DNA of 21,064 bases from DASUFI01 sp036274635 (GTDB lineage Bacteria > Planctomycetota > B15-G4), in contig DASUFI010000122.1 of the NCBI GenBank assembly GCA_036274635.1, forward strand, positions 1 to 21,064, given 5' to 3'. The notes beneath the pieces were generated by a model. It was not told where the DNA came from. It saw nothing but the letters and a program-made list of their open reading frames with translations, and did no database searches. Within the stretch, counting starts at the first letter, position 1; each line of letters begins with the position of its first letter. Shown here piece by piece: positions 13,797 to 21,064 of this stretch. The position numbers and the translations under genes are program-made.

Positions 13797-16025
13797 GTGA
13801 GCCTGGCCTTCGGCTCGCCGTGGATGCTGTGGGGCGCGGCCCTCGTGGCGTTGCCCATCCTCATCCACCTGCTGAACCGCCGCCGCTACGTGGTGGTGCC
13901 CTTCGCGGCCATGAGCTTCCTGCTGGCGGCCTTCAAGTCGCGCCGCCGCCGGCTGCGCATGGAGAACCTGCTGCTGCTGCTGCTGCGCTGCCTGCTGGTG
14001 CTGCTGGCGGCGCTGGCCATGGCGCTGCCCTTCGTGCCGGAGGACAGCCCGCTGGCGGCGCTCTCCGGCGGCCGGCGCGAGCTGGTGCTCATCGTCGACC
14101 GCAGCGGCAGCATGGGGCGGCTGGTGGCGCCGGGCGTCACCGCCGACGACCGCGTGCTCGAGTCGCTGCGCCGGCGCCTCGGCGCGCTGTCCGAGGAGCG
14201 CGGCGACGCGGTGACGCTCATCTGCATGGGCGCGGGCAACCCGCTGCCGGCGCCCATCGGCGCGACGCCGGCCATGGCGCTGGCCGCGCTCGACGGCCTG
14301 CCGCCGCCCTCGGGCGTGGCCGACGTGCTGGCCGCCGCGCGCCTGCTGGCCGACCGCGTGCGTCCCGCGCGCCCGGGCCGCCTCGACGTCGTGGTGCTCA
14401 GCGACCTGCAGCGCCTCTCGTGGGCCGACGTCGGGCCGTCTCTGGGCGCCACCTTCGCGAAGGCCTTCGAGCAGGGCGGCGGCACGCTGCGCATCGAGCC
14501 CGCCGGTGCTGGCGGGCGCGCGCCGCTCAACGTGGGCGTGCAGTCGCTGGCCGCGCTCGACCCGCTGCCGCGCGCCGGCGAGCCGCTGGCCTTCTCGGCC
14601 GAGCTGCGCAACTGGTCCGAGACCGAGCCCGCGCAGGTGGACGTGCACTTCGAGGTGGACGGCGTGCGCGCCGACACCCAGCACGTCGCGCTGCCGCCGC
14701 TGGGCACGGCCACGGTCGAGTCGCGCCAGCGCCTCGACGCGCCCGGCGCGCACCACGTCACCGCCTCCCTGCCGCCGGACGACCTGCCGCTGGACGACAG
14801 CCGCACGCTCGCCCTGCGGGCCCACGAGCGGCCGCGCGTGCTGCTCATCGACGGCGCGCCCGGCGGCGCCGACCCGCTGAGCTGGTCCACCGGCTACCTC
14901 TCGCTGGCCCTCGACCCGCAGCAGCCCGGCACCTCGCCGCGCTTCGAGCCACTCAGCTGGGAGGTGGGGCGGCTGGACGGCACGACCGCGCAGCTGGCCG
15001 GCTTCGACGCCATCGTGCTCTCGGACGTGGGCGCCCTGACCGAGGAGCAGGCGGGCGCGCTCGCGAGCACGGTGCAGAGCGGCACGCCGCTGCTCATCTT
15101 CCTCGGCCCGGCCGTCGAGCCGGCGCTCTGGGCCGCGCGCCTGCAGCCGCGCGGCCTGCTGCCCATGGCGGTGGGCGACGTGCGCGGCGACCCGTCCGGC
15201 GCCACCGGCGAGGACTACGTGACGCTGGCGCTGCCCGAGCCGCCGCCGCCGGCGCTGGCTCTCTTCGCCGACCCGCGCCTCGCGGTGCTGCTGCAGGTGC
15301 CCATCTTCGCCTGGCGCGACCTGCAGCCGCTGCCCGCGGTGCCCGGCGCCGAGGCCGCGCCGCCGCAGGTGCTGGCCTCCTTCGCCGACGCGCTGGGCCA
15401 CACCGTGCCGGCGCTGGTCGAGGGGCGCCTCAGCCGCGGCCGCGTGCTGCTGTGCGCGACCTCGTGCGGCGTCGACTGGTCGCTGCTGCCGCGCAACCCC
15501 GCGCTGTGGGTGCCGCTGGCGCACGAGCTGCTCACGGCGCTGCTGGCCGACGATCCCTCCGAGCGCAACGTGCCCGTGGGCCAGCAGCCCGCGCTGCTGG
15601 TGGACGGCTGGCCGCAGTCGGGCCAGCTCACCTTCCCCTCCGGCGCGGTCGTGCCCGTGGACCGTCCGACGGGCGAGCACGTGGGCGAGCGCATGCGCCT
15701 CGACGCGCCCGTGCCGCTGGACGAGGCCGGGCCGTACAAGCTCGAGCTGGCGCTGGCCGACGGCACACAGACCACGCTGGCGCTCGCCGCGCAGCCCGAC
15801 GCGCGCGAGGGCGACCTGCGCGCCGTGGACGACGCCGTGCTCGGCCAGGCGCTGACCGGCGTGGAGTGGACCCTGGGCGCCGAGCTGCAGGAGGAGGGCG
15901 CTCCGCGCACCGCGGGCGGTGACGGCAGCCTGGCGCAGGCGTTGCTGTGGGCGCTGCTGGCGTGCGCGCTGGCCGAGTCGCTCTTCGCGCGCTGGCTGGG
16001 CACGCCGCGCGAGGCGCGCGCATGA
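13797..16025 (+). CDS. BatA-like membrane protein with VWA domain
   Basis: The 742-residue protein opens with the aerotolerance-regulator N-terminal (BatA) domain. It has a first helix around residues 5-25 (FGSPWMLWGAALVALPILIH), then LNRRRYVVVPFAAMSFL and a second helix around 57-79. A VWA domain follows with intact MIDAS DRSGS (101-105). After it come a beta-rich region of CARDB-like extracellular character, a GATase1-like Rossmann segment from about residue 342 (RVLLIDGAPGG), and a C-terminal hydrophobic helix near 711-733. No Cys nucleophile is visible in the GATase-like part, so it is probably non-catalytic. GTG 13797 starts one base after the DUF58 stop. Its own stop overlaps the next ATG (ATGA). 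The leucine run at 13968-13985 is six CTG codons. Confidence 0.88.
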   Translation: MSLAFGSPWMLWGAALVALPILIHLLNRRRYVVVPFAAMSFLLAAFKSRRRRLRMENLLLLLLRCLLVLLAALAMALPFVPEDSPLAALSGGRRELVLIVDRSGSMGRLVAPGVTADDRVLESLRRRLGALSEERGDAVTLICMGAGNPLPAPIGATPAMALAALDGLPPPSGVADVLAAARLLADRVRPARPGRLDVVVLSDLQRLSWADVGPSLGATFAKAFEQGGGTLRIEPAGAGGRAPLNVGVQSLAALDPLPRAGEPLAFSAELRNWSETEPAQVDVHFEVDGVRADTQHVALPPLGTATVESRQRLDAPGAHHVTASLPPDDLPLDDSRTLALRAHERPRVLLIDGAPGGADPLSWSTGYLSLALDPQQPGTSPRFEPLSWEVGRLDGTTAQLAGFDAIVLSDVGALTEEQAGALASTVQSGTPLLIFLGPAVEPALWAARLQPRGLLPMAVGDVRGDPSGATGEDYVTLALPEPPPPALALFADPRLAVLLQVPIFAWRDLQPLPAVPGAEAAPPQVLASFADALGHTVPALVEGRLSRGRVLLCATSCGVDWSLLPRNPALWVPLAHELLTALLADDPSERNVPVGQQPALLVDGWPQSGQLTFPSGAVVPVDRPTGEHVGERMRLDAPVPLDEAGPYKLELALADGTQTTLALAAQPDAREGDLRAVDDAVLGQALTGVEWTLGAELQEEGAPRTAGGDGSLAQALLWALLACALAESLFARWLGTPREARA

Positions 16026-18343
16026 TGCCGCTGCTGCTCGCGCCGGAGGTGGTGCAGACCACGCGCGTGGAGTTCCTCAACCTGCCGCCGGCCTGGGTGC
16101 TGGCGCTGGTCATCGCGCCGGCCGTGCTGCTCTTCGCGCGCTGGCTGTACTCGCGCCGCCGCGTGGAGGGCCGCGCCTGGCTGCCGGCCGCGCTGCGCGC
16201 CGCGGCGCTGGCGCTGCTCGTCGTCTTCCTGCTGCACCCGGTGCGCCTGACGCAGAAGGTGGCCGTCGAGCGCCCGGTGGCTGCCGTGCTGCTGGACGAC
16301 AGCGCCAGCCTGCGCGAGCACGACCTGCCCGAGCTGGCCCGCGCGCAGGGCCTGCCCGCCGACGCCACGCGCAGCGACGTCATGCGCCGCGTGCTCGAGC
16401 GGCCGCTGGCGGACCTCGCCGAGCGCTACGAGGTGCACACCTTCGCCTTCGGGGACAGCCTGCGCGCGGTGGGTGCGCTCTCCGACCTGCAGGCCGCCGA
16501 CGGCAGCACGCGCCTCGGCGACGCGCTGGCCGCGCTGGCGGCCGAGACGCGCGGCCGCGAGCTGGCCGCGGTCGTGCTGGCCAGCGACGGCCGCAGCAAC
16601 GCCGGCCGCGAGCCGCAGTCCGCGCTGGCGGCGCTCTCGGGCCGGCGCGTGCCGGTGCACGTGCTGGGCGTCGGCGATCCGCAGGTGCCGCGCGACACGC
16701 GCCTCGCCGGCGTGACCGCGCCCGAGGTGGCGCTGGCCGGCGACACGGTGACGCTCGAGGTGGACGTGGCGGCGCGCGGCTACCCCGGCGCGCCCGCGAC
16801 GCTGGTGGCGCAGGACGAGAAGACCGGCGCCGAGCTGGCGCGCGAGGACTTCCGCCTGGCCGAGGACGAGGGCGCGACCGAGCAGGTGGTGCGCCTGGGC
16901 TTCGTGCCGCCGGGCGAGGGCGACCTCGAGGTGCGCATCAGCGTGCTGCCGCAGCCGGGCGAGCGCGACACGGCCAACAACGTCGAGCGCCGGCTGCTGC
17001 GCGTCGAGCCCGGGCGCATCAAGGTGCTGTACGTGGACGGCTACCCGCGCTGGGAGTACAGCTTCCTGCGCAGCTCGCTGCTGCGCTTCAGCAACGTCGA
17101 GGCGCAGTGCCTGCTGCTGGACGCCGCGCCGGACTTCATCCAGGAGTCCACCGAGGGCGTGCCGTCGCTCAAGCGCTTCCCCGACGCCGACGACAAGAAC
17201 CCGATGCTCGACTACCACGTCATCATCTTCGGCGACGTGCACCCGCAGGACCTCGGGCCGCGCTGGGAGCTGTACCTGCAGCGCATCAAGGAGTTCGTGG
17301 AGGCCGGCGGCGGCTTCCTCATGCAGGCCGGCCAGCGCGACGCGCCGCGCGAGTACGCCAACACGCCCATCGCCGACATCCTGCCGGTGGTCATCGGCGA
17401 CGACGACTCCGAGCGCGCCAACCTGCGCGACGAGGGCGAGCCCTTCCACCCGCACCTCACGCAGTGGCGCGACCCGCACGAGGTGGTGACGCTGGACAAC
17501 GACCCCGTGCGCAACCGCGAGCTGTGGGAGGGCGACGACGGCCTTGCGCCGCTCACCTGGTACTACCCGGTGTCCAAGGCGCGCAGCACGGCCGAGGTGC
17601 TGCTCACGCACCCCACGGCGGGCAACGCCTTCGGCCCGCACGTGCTGCTGGCCACCATGTACTACCCGCAGGGCCGCACGGCCTTCCTGGCCACCGACGA
17701 GACCTGGCGCTGGCGCTTCCGCTTCCTCGAGACCTGGCGCGAGCCCTTCTGGAAGAACCTCATCCGCTACCTCGCGCTGAACAAGCTGCGGCGCAGCGAC
17801 TACCGCTTCGACCTGGCCACGGACCTCGCGGCCTACGACCTCGGCGACCGCGTGCTGGTCACGGCGCGCGTCAAGGACAAGGAGTTCCAGCCGCTGCAGG
17901 CGGAGAGCTTCCCGGTGCACGTGCTGCGGCCGGGAGGCGCGACCGAGACCCTGGACGCCAAGCTCGAGGAGCCCGGCGTGTTCAAGGCGGCGATGATCGC
18001 CGCCGAGGCCGGCAGCTACAGGCTGTGGCTGGAGGACCCGGACGCCCCCGACGCCGGCCCGCGCAGCCCGCGCATCATCACCGCCTCGGTGCCCTCGGCC
18101 GAGAACGACGACCCGCTGCTGGACGAGCCGCTCTTGCGCGGCCTCGCGGCCCAGTCCGGCGGCCGCTACGCGCGCCTGGCCGACGCGCCCGACCTGCTCG
18201 ACAGCCTGCGCGACCCCTCCCGCGAGCGTGCCGTCGACGAGCCCGAGCGCGAGGAGCTGTGGGCCCGCTGGCCGCCGCTGCTGCTGCTGGTCGGGCTGCT
18301 CTCGGCGGAGTGGGCGGTCCGCAAGCGCGCCAACCTGGTTTGA
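16022..18343 (+). CDS. VWA/GATase1-like membrane protein
   Basis: The 773-residue protein has two N-terminal helices, about residues 24-43 and 53-71, then a VWA domain whose MIDAS reads DDSAS (92-96). Its strands continue as VVLASDGRSNAG and VHVLGVGDP. A beta-sandwich follows, then a GATase1-like domain from about residue 332 containing KVLYVDGYPRWEYSFLRSSL, the pattern usual in planctomycete VWA/glutamine amidotransferase-like proteins. The expected catalytic Cys position reads GGGFLMQAGQRD, so amidotransferase activity is unlikely. A C-terminal helix lies near residue 750-766. The start is ATG 16022, overlapping the previous stop; ATG 16025 is possible. It is the last gene of the cluster, ending 58 bp before palindromic repeat copy B. 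Confidence 0.85.
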   Translation: MMPLLLAPEVVQTTRVEFLNLPPAWVLALVIAPAVLLFARWLYSRRRVEGRAWLPAALRAAALALLVVFLLHPVRLTQKVAVERPVAAVLLDDSASLREHDLPELARAQGLPADATRSDVMRRVLERPLADLAERYEVHTFAFGDSLRAVGALSDLQAADGSTRLGDALAALAAETRGRELAAVVLASDGRSNAGREPQSALAALSGRRVPVHVLGVGDPQVPRDTRLAGVTAPEVALAGDTVTLEVDVAARGYPGAPATLVAQDEKTGAELAREDFRLAEDEGATEQVVRLGFVPPGEGDLEVRISVLPQPGERDTANNVERRLLRVEPGRIKVLYVDGYPRWEYSFLRSSLLRFSNVEAQCLLLDAAPDFIQESTEGVPSLKRFPDADDKNPMLDYHVIIFGDVHPQDLGPRWELYLQRIKEFVEAGGGFLMQAGQRDAPREYANTPIADILPVVIGDDDSERANLRDEGEPFHPHLTQWRDPHEVVTLDNDPVRNRELWEGDDGLAPLTWYYPVSKARSTAEVLLTHPTAGNAFGPHVLLATMYYPQGRTAFLATDETWRWRFRFLETWREPFWKNLIRYLALNKLRRSDYRFDLATDLAAYDLGDRVLVTARVKDKEFQPLQAESFPVHVLRPGGATETLDAKLEEPGVFKAAMIAAEAGSYRLWLEDPDAPDAGPRSPRIITASVPSAENDDPLLDEPLLRGLAAQSGGRYARLADAPDLLDSLRDPSRERAVDEPEREELWARWPPLLLLVGLLSAEWAVRKRANLV

Positions 18344-18400
18344 GGCGGCGCCCAACGGCCGCCTTCCGGCTGCCGTGGGCAGGGGGCGGGCGCAGGGCCT

Positions 18401-18563
18401 GGCAGCCCGTCGAAGAAGCCATTCGGCACGGAAGGCGCGTCCTTCGCGCCGGCTCGTCGTTGCGCGATCCTCGGCGGCCCTCCAGGCCGCCTCCGGTCGC
18501 GCGCCTCGATCCGACACGAATTCCGCACCTTCCGCACTCGAAGCACTTCTTCGACGGGCTGCC
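18401..18563 (-). repeat. Palindromic dispersed repeat, copy B (MITE/REP-like)
   Basis: The 163-bp element has perfect 18-bp ends, GGCAGCCCGTCGAAGAAG, and its reverse complement at 18546-18563. A hairpin of GGCGGCC (18473-18479) and GGCCGCC (18485-18491) lies at its exact midpoint. The two 79-base arms align with each other along their length with a single-base gap, so the whole unit is an imperfect palindrome. It is oriented opposite to copy A. It fills most of the 309-bp gene-free gap 18344-18652; the rest of that gap shows only a weak promoter-like pair (TTGCCG 18570-18575, TACGAA 18592-18597). Confidence 0.85.
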
Positions 18564-18652
18564 CGCCGGTTGCCGATAAGGTCAGAGCGCGTACGAAGCG
18601 CGCGATTCGCCACGTCCCGACCCTGACAGTGCCGAGCGGTTATGGGAGCCTC

Positions 18653-21064
18653 ATGGCCGCCGCTCCGACGGACCTTCACGTGCGCACCCGAGACCGACGC
18701 CCTCGCCGCCTTCGCACGCCATGCCTCCTCGGCGGGATCCTCCTCCTGGCGGGGGCCGGGCAGGGCCAGCAGAGCGCCGCGCCCCCGCCCGCCGGCGCCG
18801 GCCGCTTCCAGGGCTGGGACGCGCTGCGCGACCCGGACTTCGTCTTCGATCCCGACGAGCGGCCGGCGCTGGGCTTCTCGGTGCGCACCACGCCGGACGG
18901 CCGCGCGGACCTCGACGAGGCCGAAGCGGCGCTGGCGGCCGGCGACCTGGCCACCGCCGCGCGCCTGCTGCAGGACGCGGTGTGGCTGCGCGCGGACTCG
19001 GTGGTGCAGGTGGAGGCCGACGACGAGCAGCGCGGCGATCCGCCGCGCAGCGCGAGCGGCACGCGCACGGCGCCGGGAGTGGGTCGCTGGGCGGGCGTGG
19101 GCGAGGTGGCGCTGTACGAGCTGCTCGCGCGCGTGCCGGCCGCGGCGCGCGCCGGGCTGTGCGCGCCGGCCGACCGCCGCGCGCTGGACGAGGCCGTGGC
19201 CTGGCGCGACCTGCCGCGGCTGCACGAGCTCGCCGCGCGCCTCGAGGGCCTGCCCGAGGGCGCGCAGGCGGCGGCCGCGGCCGCGCATCTGCTGGCCGAG
19301 CGCGGCTCACGCGACGCCGCCCGCGCCGCCGCCGACCGCGCGCGGCTGACGGCCCCCGACGCAGCCCTCGACGAGCTGGCCGCGCGTCTCGCGCCGCCGC
19401 CCGAGCCGCCCGCCGCCGAGGTCGAGTTGCCGCGCGCGCTCACGCCGCTGTGGTCCGAGCCGCTGCTGGTCGCGACGCTCGGCCGCCCGCGCAACCCCTT
19501 CGTCACGGTGCGCGACAGCGACGAGGCGCCCGTCGCGCCCGTGGTGCCGGTGCTGCAGGACGGCATCGCCTACGTGGCCGACTCGCTCTCGGTGGACGCC
19601 TGGGACGTGCTCTCGGGCCGGCACCTGTGGCACTACGAGGGCCCGCTCGAGGCCATCGAGACGCAGCGCGCGTGGGACCGCTACTTCCGCTTCGACAGCT
19701 ACCTCGACGGCTGGCGGCAGCGCGCGGTGAGCCCGTGGCAGGTGGCGCAGCCCACGCTGGCGAACGGCCGCCTCGTGGCCGTGGTGCAGGCGGCCGAGCC
19801 GCGGCGCGAGCTGAACGACTTCGAGGGCATCCCCATCAACTACCCGCTGCCCGAGCGGCGGCTGGTGTGCCTGGATGCCGCCGACGGCACGCACCGGTGG
19901 AGCCAGGAGCGTCCCGAGCTGGGCGCCGAGGCCTTCGTGAACCGCTACTCCGTGGCGGGCGCGCCGGTGGTCGCGGACGGAGCCGTGTACACGGCCGGCT
20001 ACATCCTCGAGGGCTCGATCAACGCCTACTTCGCGGCCTTCGACCTCGAGGACGGCTCGCTGCTCTGGCGCACCTACGTGTGCTCGGGGCAGCAGGACCT
20101 CACGATGTTCAACCGGCCGTTCATGGAGCACACGCCCAGCCCGCCGCTGCTGCGCGACGGGGCTCTGTACGCCTGCACGAACCTCGGCGTCACGGCCAGC
20201 GTGGACGCCTTCAGCGGCCGCGTGCGCTGGGTCACGGGCTACGAGTTCATGGCGCGCCAGGCCAGCCGCTCGCCCGACCACGACCGGCGCCGCGACGTGC
20301 GCTGGGTCAACCGCGCGCCGCAGGTCGCGGGCGGCAGCCTGCTGGTCATGCCCCTGGACGCGCAGCAGCTGCTCGCGCTCGACCCCTCCACGGGCCGCAC
20401 GCGCTGGACCATGGACGTGGTGCGCTCCGACCCGCGCACGCTGCGCTTCGACGCGCTGGCGCTGCCCGACGGCGACATCGCGGTGGCCGACGACACGCGC
20501 ATCGAGATCGTGGACCCGGCCACGGGCAAGCCGCGCAGCGCGGCGCCGCTGCCCGACGACGAGCGCGCCTACGGCCCGCTCGCGCTGGCCGGCAGCCAGG
20601 TGCTGCTGCCCGCGGAGAACGGCCTCGCGGTGCTGGACACGCGCGCGGGCTCGACGCTGCACATGCTGCCCTGGGACGACGAGCTCAAGACTCGCCAGGA
20701 CGGCCGTCACCTGCCGCTGCGGCGGCGCGTCGTGGCGGGCCCGCGCACGCTGCTGGTGACCGACGGCTGGGAGCTGCGCGCCATCGTGGACGTCGAGGCG
20801 CTGCTGGCCGACGCGCTGGCGCACGTGGGCGACGGGCCGGCCGCGCGCCTCCGCGCCGGCGAGCTGCTGCTGGCCGGCGGGCGCCTGGCGGAGGCGGCCG
20901 CGCAGCTGGACCTGGCGCTGGCCGACCCCGCGGCGCCGGCCTCGCTGCGCCCCGAGCTCGTCGAGGCGCGCCTGGCCGTGGCGCTGGCCGTCGCGCGCTC
21001 CTCCGGCGCGCGCGCCGACTGGCTCGAGCTGCTGGCCTGCGCCGCGCGCCTCGGTCAGCCCTTC
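18653..21064 (+). CDS. Exported helical-plus-PQQ-like propeller protein, 3'-partial
   Basis: This frame stays open from ATG 18653 to the end of the window, 804 codons without a stop. GGGAG lies four bases before the ATG. The N-terminus is Arg-rich, then LLGGILLLAGAGQGQQS, a plausible signal peptide. Residues about 80-240 are TPR-like helices, including ALDEAVAWRDLPRLHELAAR. A proline linker near residue 246 (APPPEPPAAE) leads to propeller blades such as VDAWDVLSGRHLWHYEG, LVCLDAADGTHRWSQ, FAAFDLEDGSLLWRTYVCSG, VDAFSGRVRWVTGYE and LLALDPSTGRTRWTMD. These are classic PQQ-like repeats. After them, from about residue 720, TPR-like helices resume (AGELLLAGGRLAEAAAQLDL) and the window ends within them. 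It is a paralogue of the protein at 9469, and the function is unknown. Confidence 0.82.
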   Translation, partial: MAAAPTDLHVRTRDRRPRRLRTPCLLGGILLLAGAGQGQQSAAPPPAGAGRFQGWDALRDPDFVFDPDERPALGFSVRTTPDGRADLDEAEAALAAGDLATAARLLQDAVWLRADSVVQVEADDEQRGDPPRSASGTRTAPGVGRWAGVGEVALYELLARVPAAARAGLCAPADRRALDEAVAWRDLPRLHELAARLEGLPEGAQAAAAAAHLLAERGSRDAARAAADRARLTAPDAALDELAARLAPPPEPPAAEVELPRALTPLWSEPLLVATLGRPRNPFVTVRDSDEAPVAPVVPVLQDGIAYVADSLSVDAWDVLSGRHLWHYEGPLEAIETQRAWDRYFRFDSYLDGWRQRAVSPWQVAQPTLANGRLVAVVQAAEPRRELNDFEGIPINYPLPERRLVCLDAADGTHRWSQERPELGAEAFVNRYSVAGAPVVADGAVYTAGYILEGSINAYFAAFDLEDGSLLWRTYVCSGQQDLTMFNRPFMEHTPSPPLLRDGALYACTNLGVTASVDAFSGRVRWVTGYEFMARQASRSPDHDRRRDVRWVNRAPQVAGGSLLVMPLDAQQLLALDPSTGRTRWTMDVVRSDPRTLRFDALALPDGDIAVADDTRIEIVDPATGKPRSAAPLPDDERAYGPLALAGSQVLLPAENGLAVLDTRAGSTLHMLPWDDELKTRQDGRHLPLRRRVVAGPRTLLVTDGWELRAIVDVEALLADALAHVGDGPAARLRAGELLLAGGRLAEAAAQLDLALADPAAPASLRPELVEARLAVALAVARSSGARADWLELLACAARLGQPF

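Noticed and set aside
13968..13985. Six tandem CTG codons as a phase-variable tract
   Set aside because: A trinucleotide tract changes length in frame and encodes leucines of a transmembrane helix; codon bias for CTG explains it.
15215..19288. 1357-codon open frame on the minus strand across the VWA genes
   Set aside because: High GC removes stop codons opposite real genes; the product is Arg/Ala/Gln-rich, spans several genes and repeat copy B, and has no recognisable domain.

Overview
This is a very GC-rich bacterial window. Coding strands use almost exclusively G/C third positions and GTG starts are common. The gene set suggests Planctomycetota or a similar large-genome, non-model lineage: long FG-GAP/VCBS proteins, PQQ-type beta-propeller proteins with helical N-terminal modules, and a MoxR–DUF58–BatA-like–VWA/GATase-like cluster. 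The lineage call is inference from gene content. No rRNA, tRNA or CRISPR array was found.

Layout. Positions 1-1864 (minus) hold a compact psd–pssA–folK operon: phosphatidylserine decarboxylase, phosphatidylserine synthase and the start of the folate enzyme HPPK, which leaves the window. Positions 1973-4837 (plus) hold a MORN/YwqK-repeat lipoprotein, a tiny CxxC peptide ORF, a small zinc-ribbon protein, enolase, and a coiled-coil/zinc-ribbon protein starting one base after the enolase stop. Positions 4850-5446 look like a ~597-bp non-autonomous mobile element with 26-bp imperfect terminal inverted repeats. It abuts a terminator-like hairpin and carries at most a small two-helix membrane ORF. 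Positions 5493-8967 (minus) hold two tandem FG-GAP/VCBS secreted proteins that share a C-terminal domain; the upstream one is frameshifted.

From 9107 the plus strand carries a DivIC/FtsB-like protein translationally coupled to a PQQ-propeller protein (9469-11391). Next comes the cluster MoxR ATPase (11633), DUF58 protein (12842), BatA-like VWA protein (13797) and VWA/GATase-like membrane protein (16022-18343). A second helical-plus-propeller protein starts at 18653 and runs off the window. The MoxR cluster is bracketed by two copies, in opposite orientation, of a ~162-bp palindromic repeat (11439-11599 and 18401-18563).

How it works together. psd and pssA form the two-step route to phosphatidylethanolamine. 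The MoxR/DUF58/VWA cluster is the classic architecture of an AAA+ ATPase acting on MIDAS-bearing, membrane-anchored VWA proteins, probably for envelope-protein maturation or stress tolerance. The propeller proteins on either side and the FG-GAP proteins are exported envelope proteins of unknown ligand. The least ordinary parts are the paired palindromic repeats around the cluster, the 597-bp element, the frameshift, and structured RNA in the moxR–DUF58 gap.
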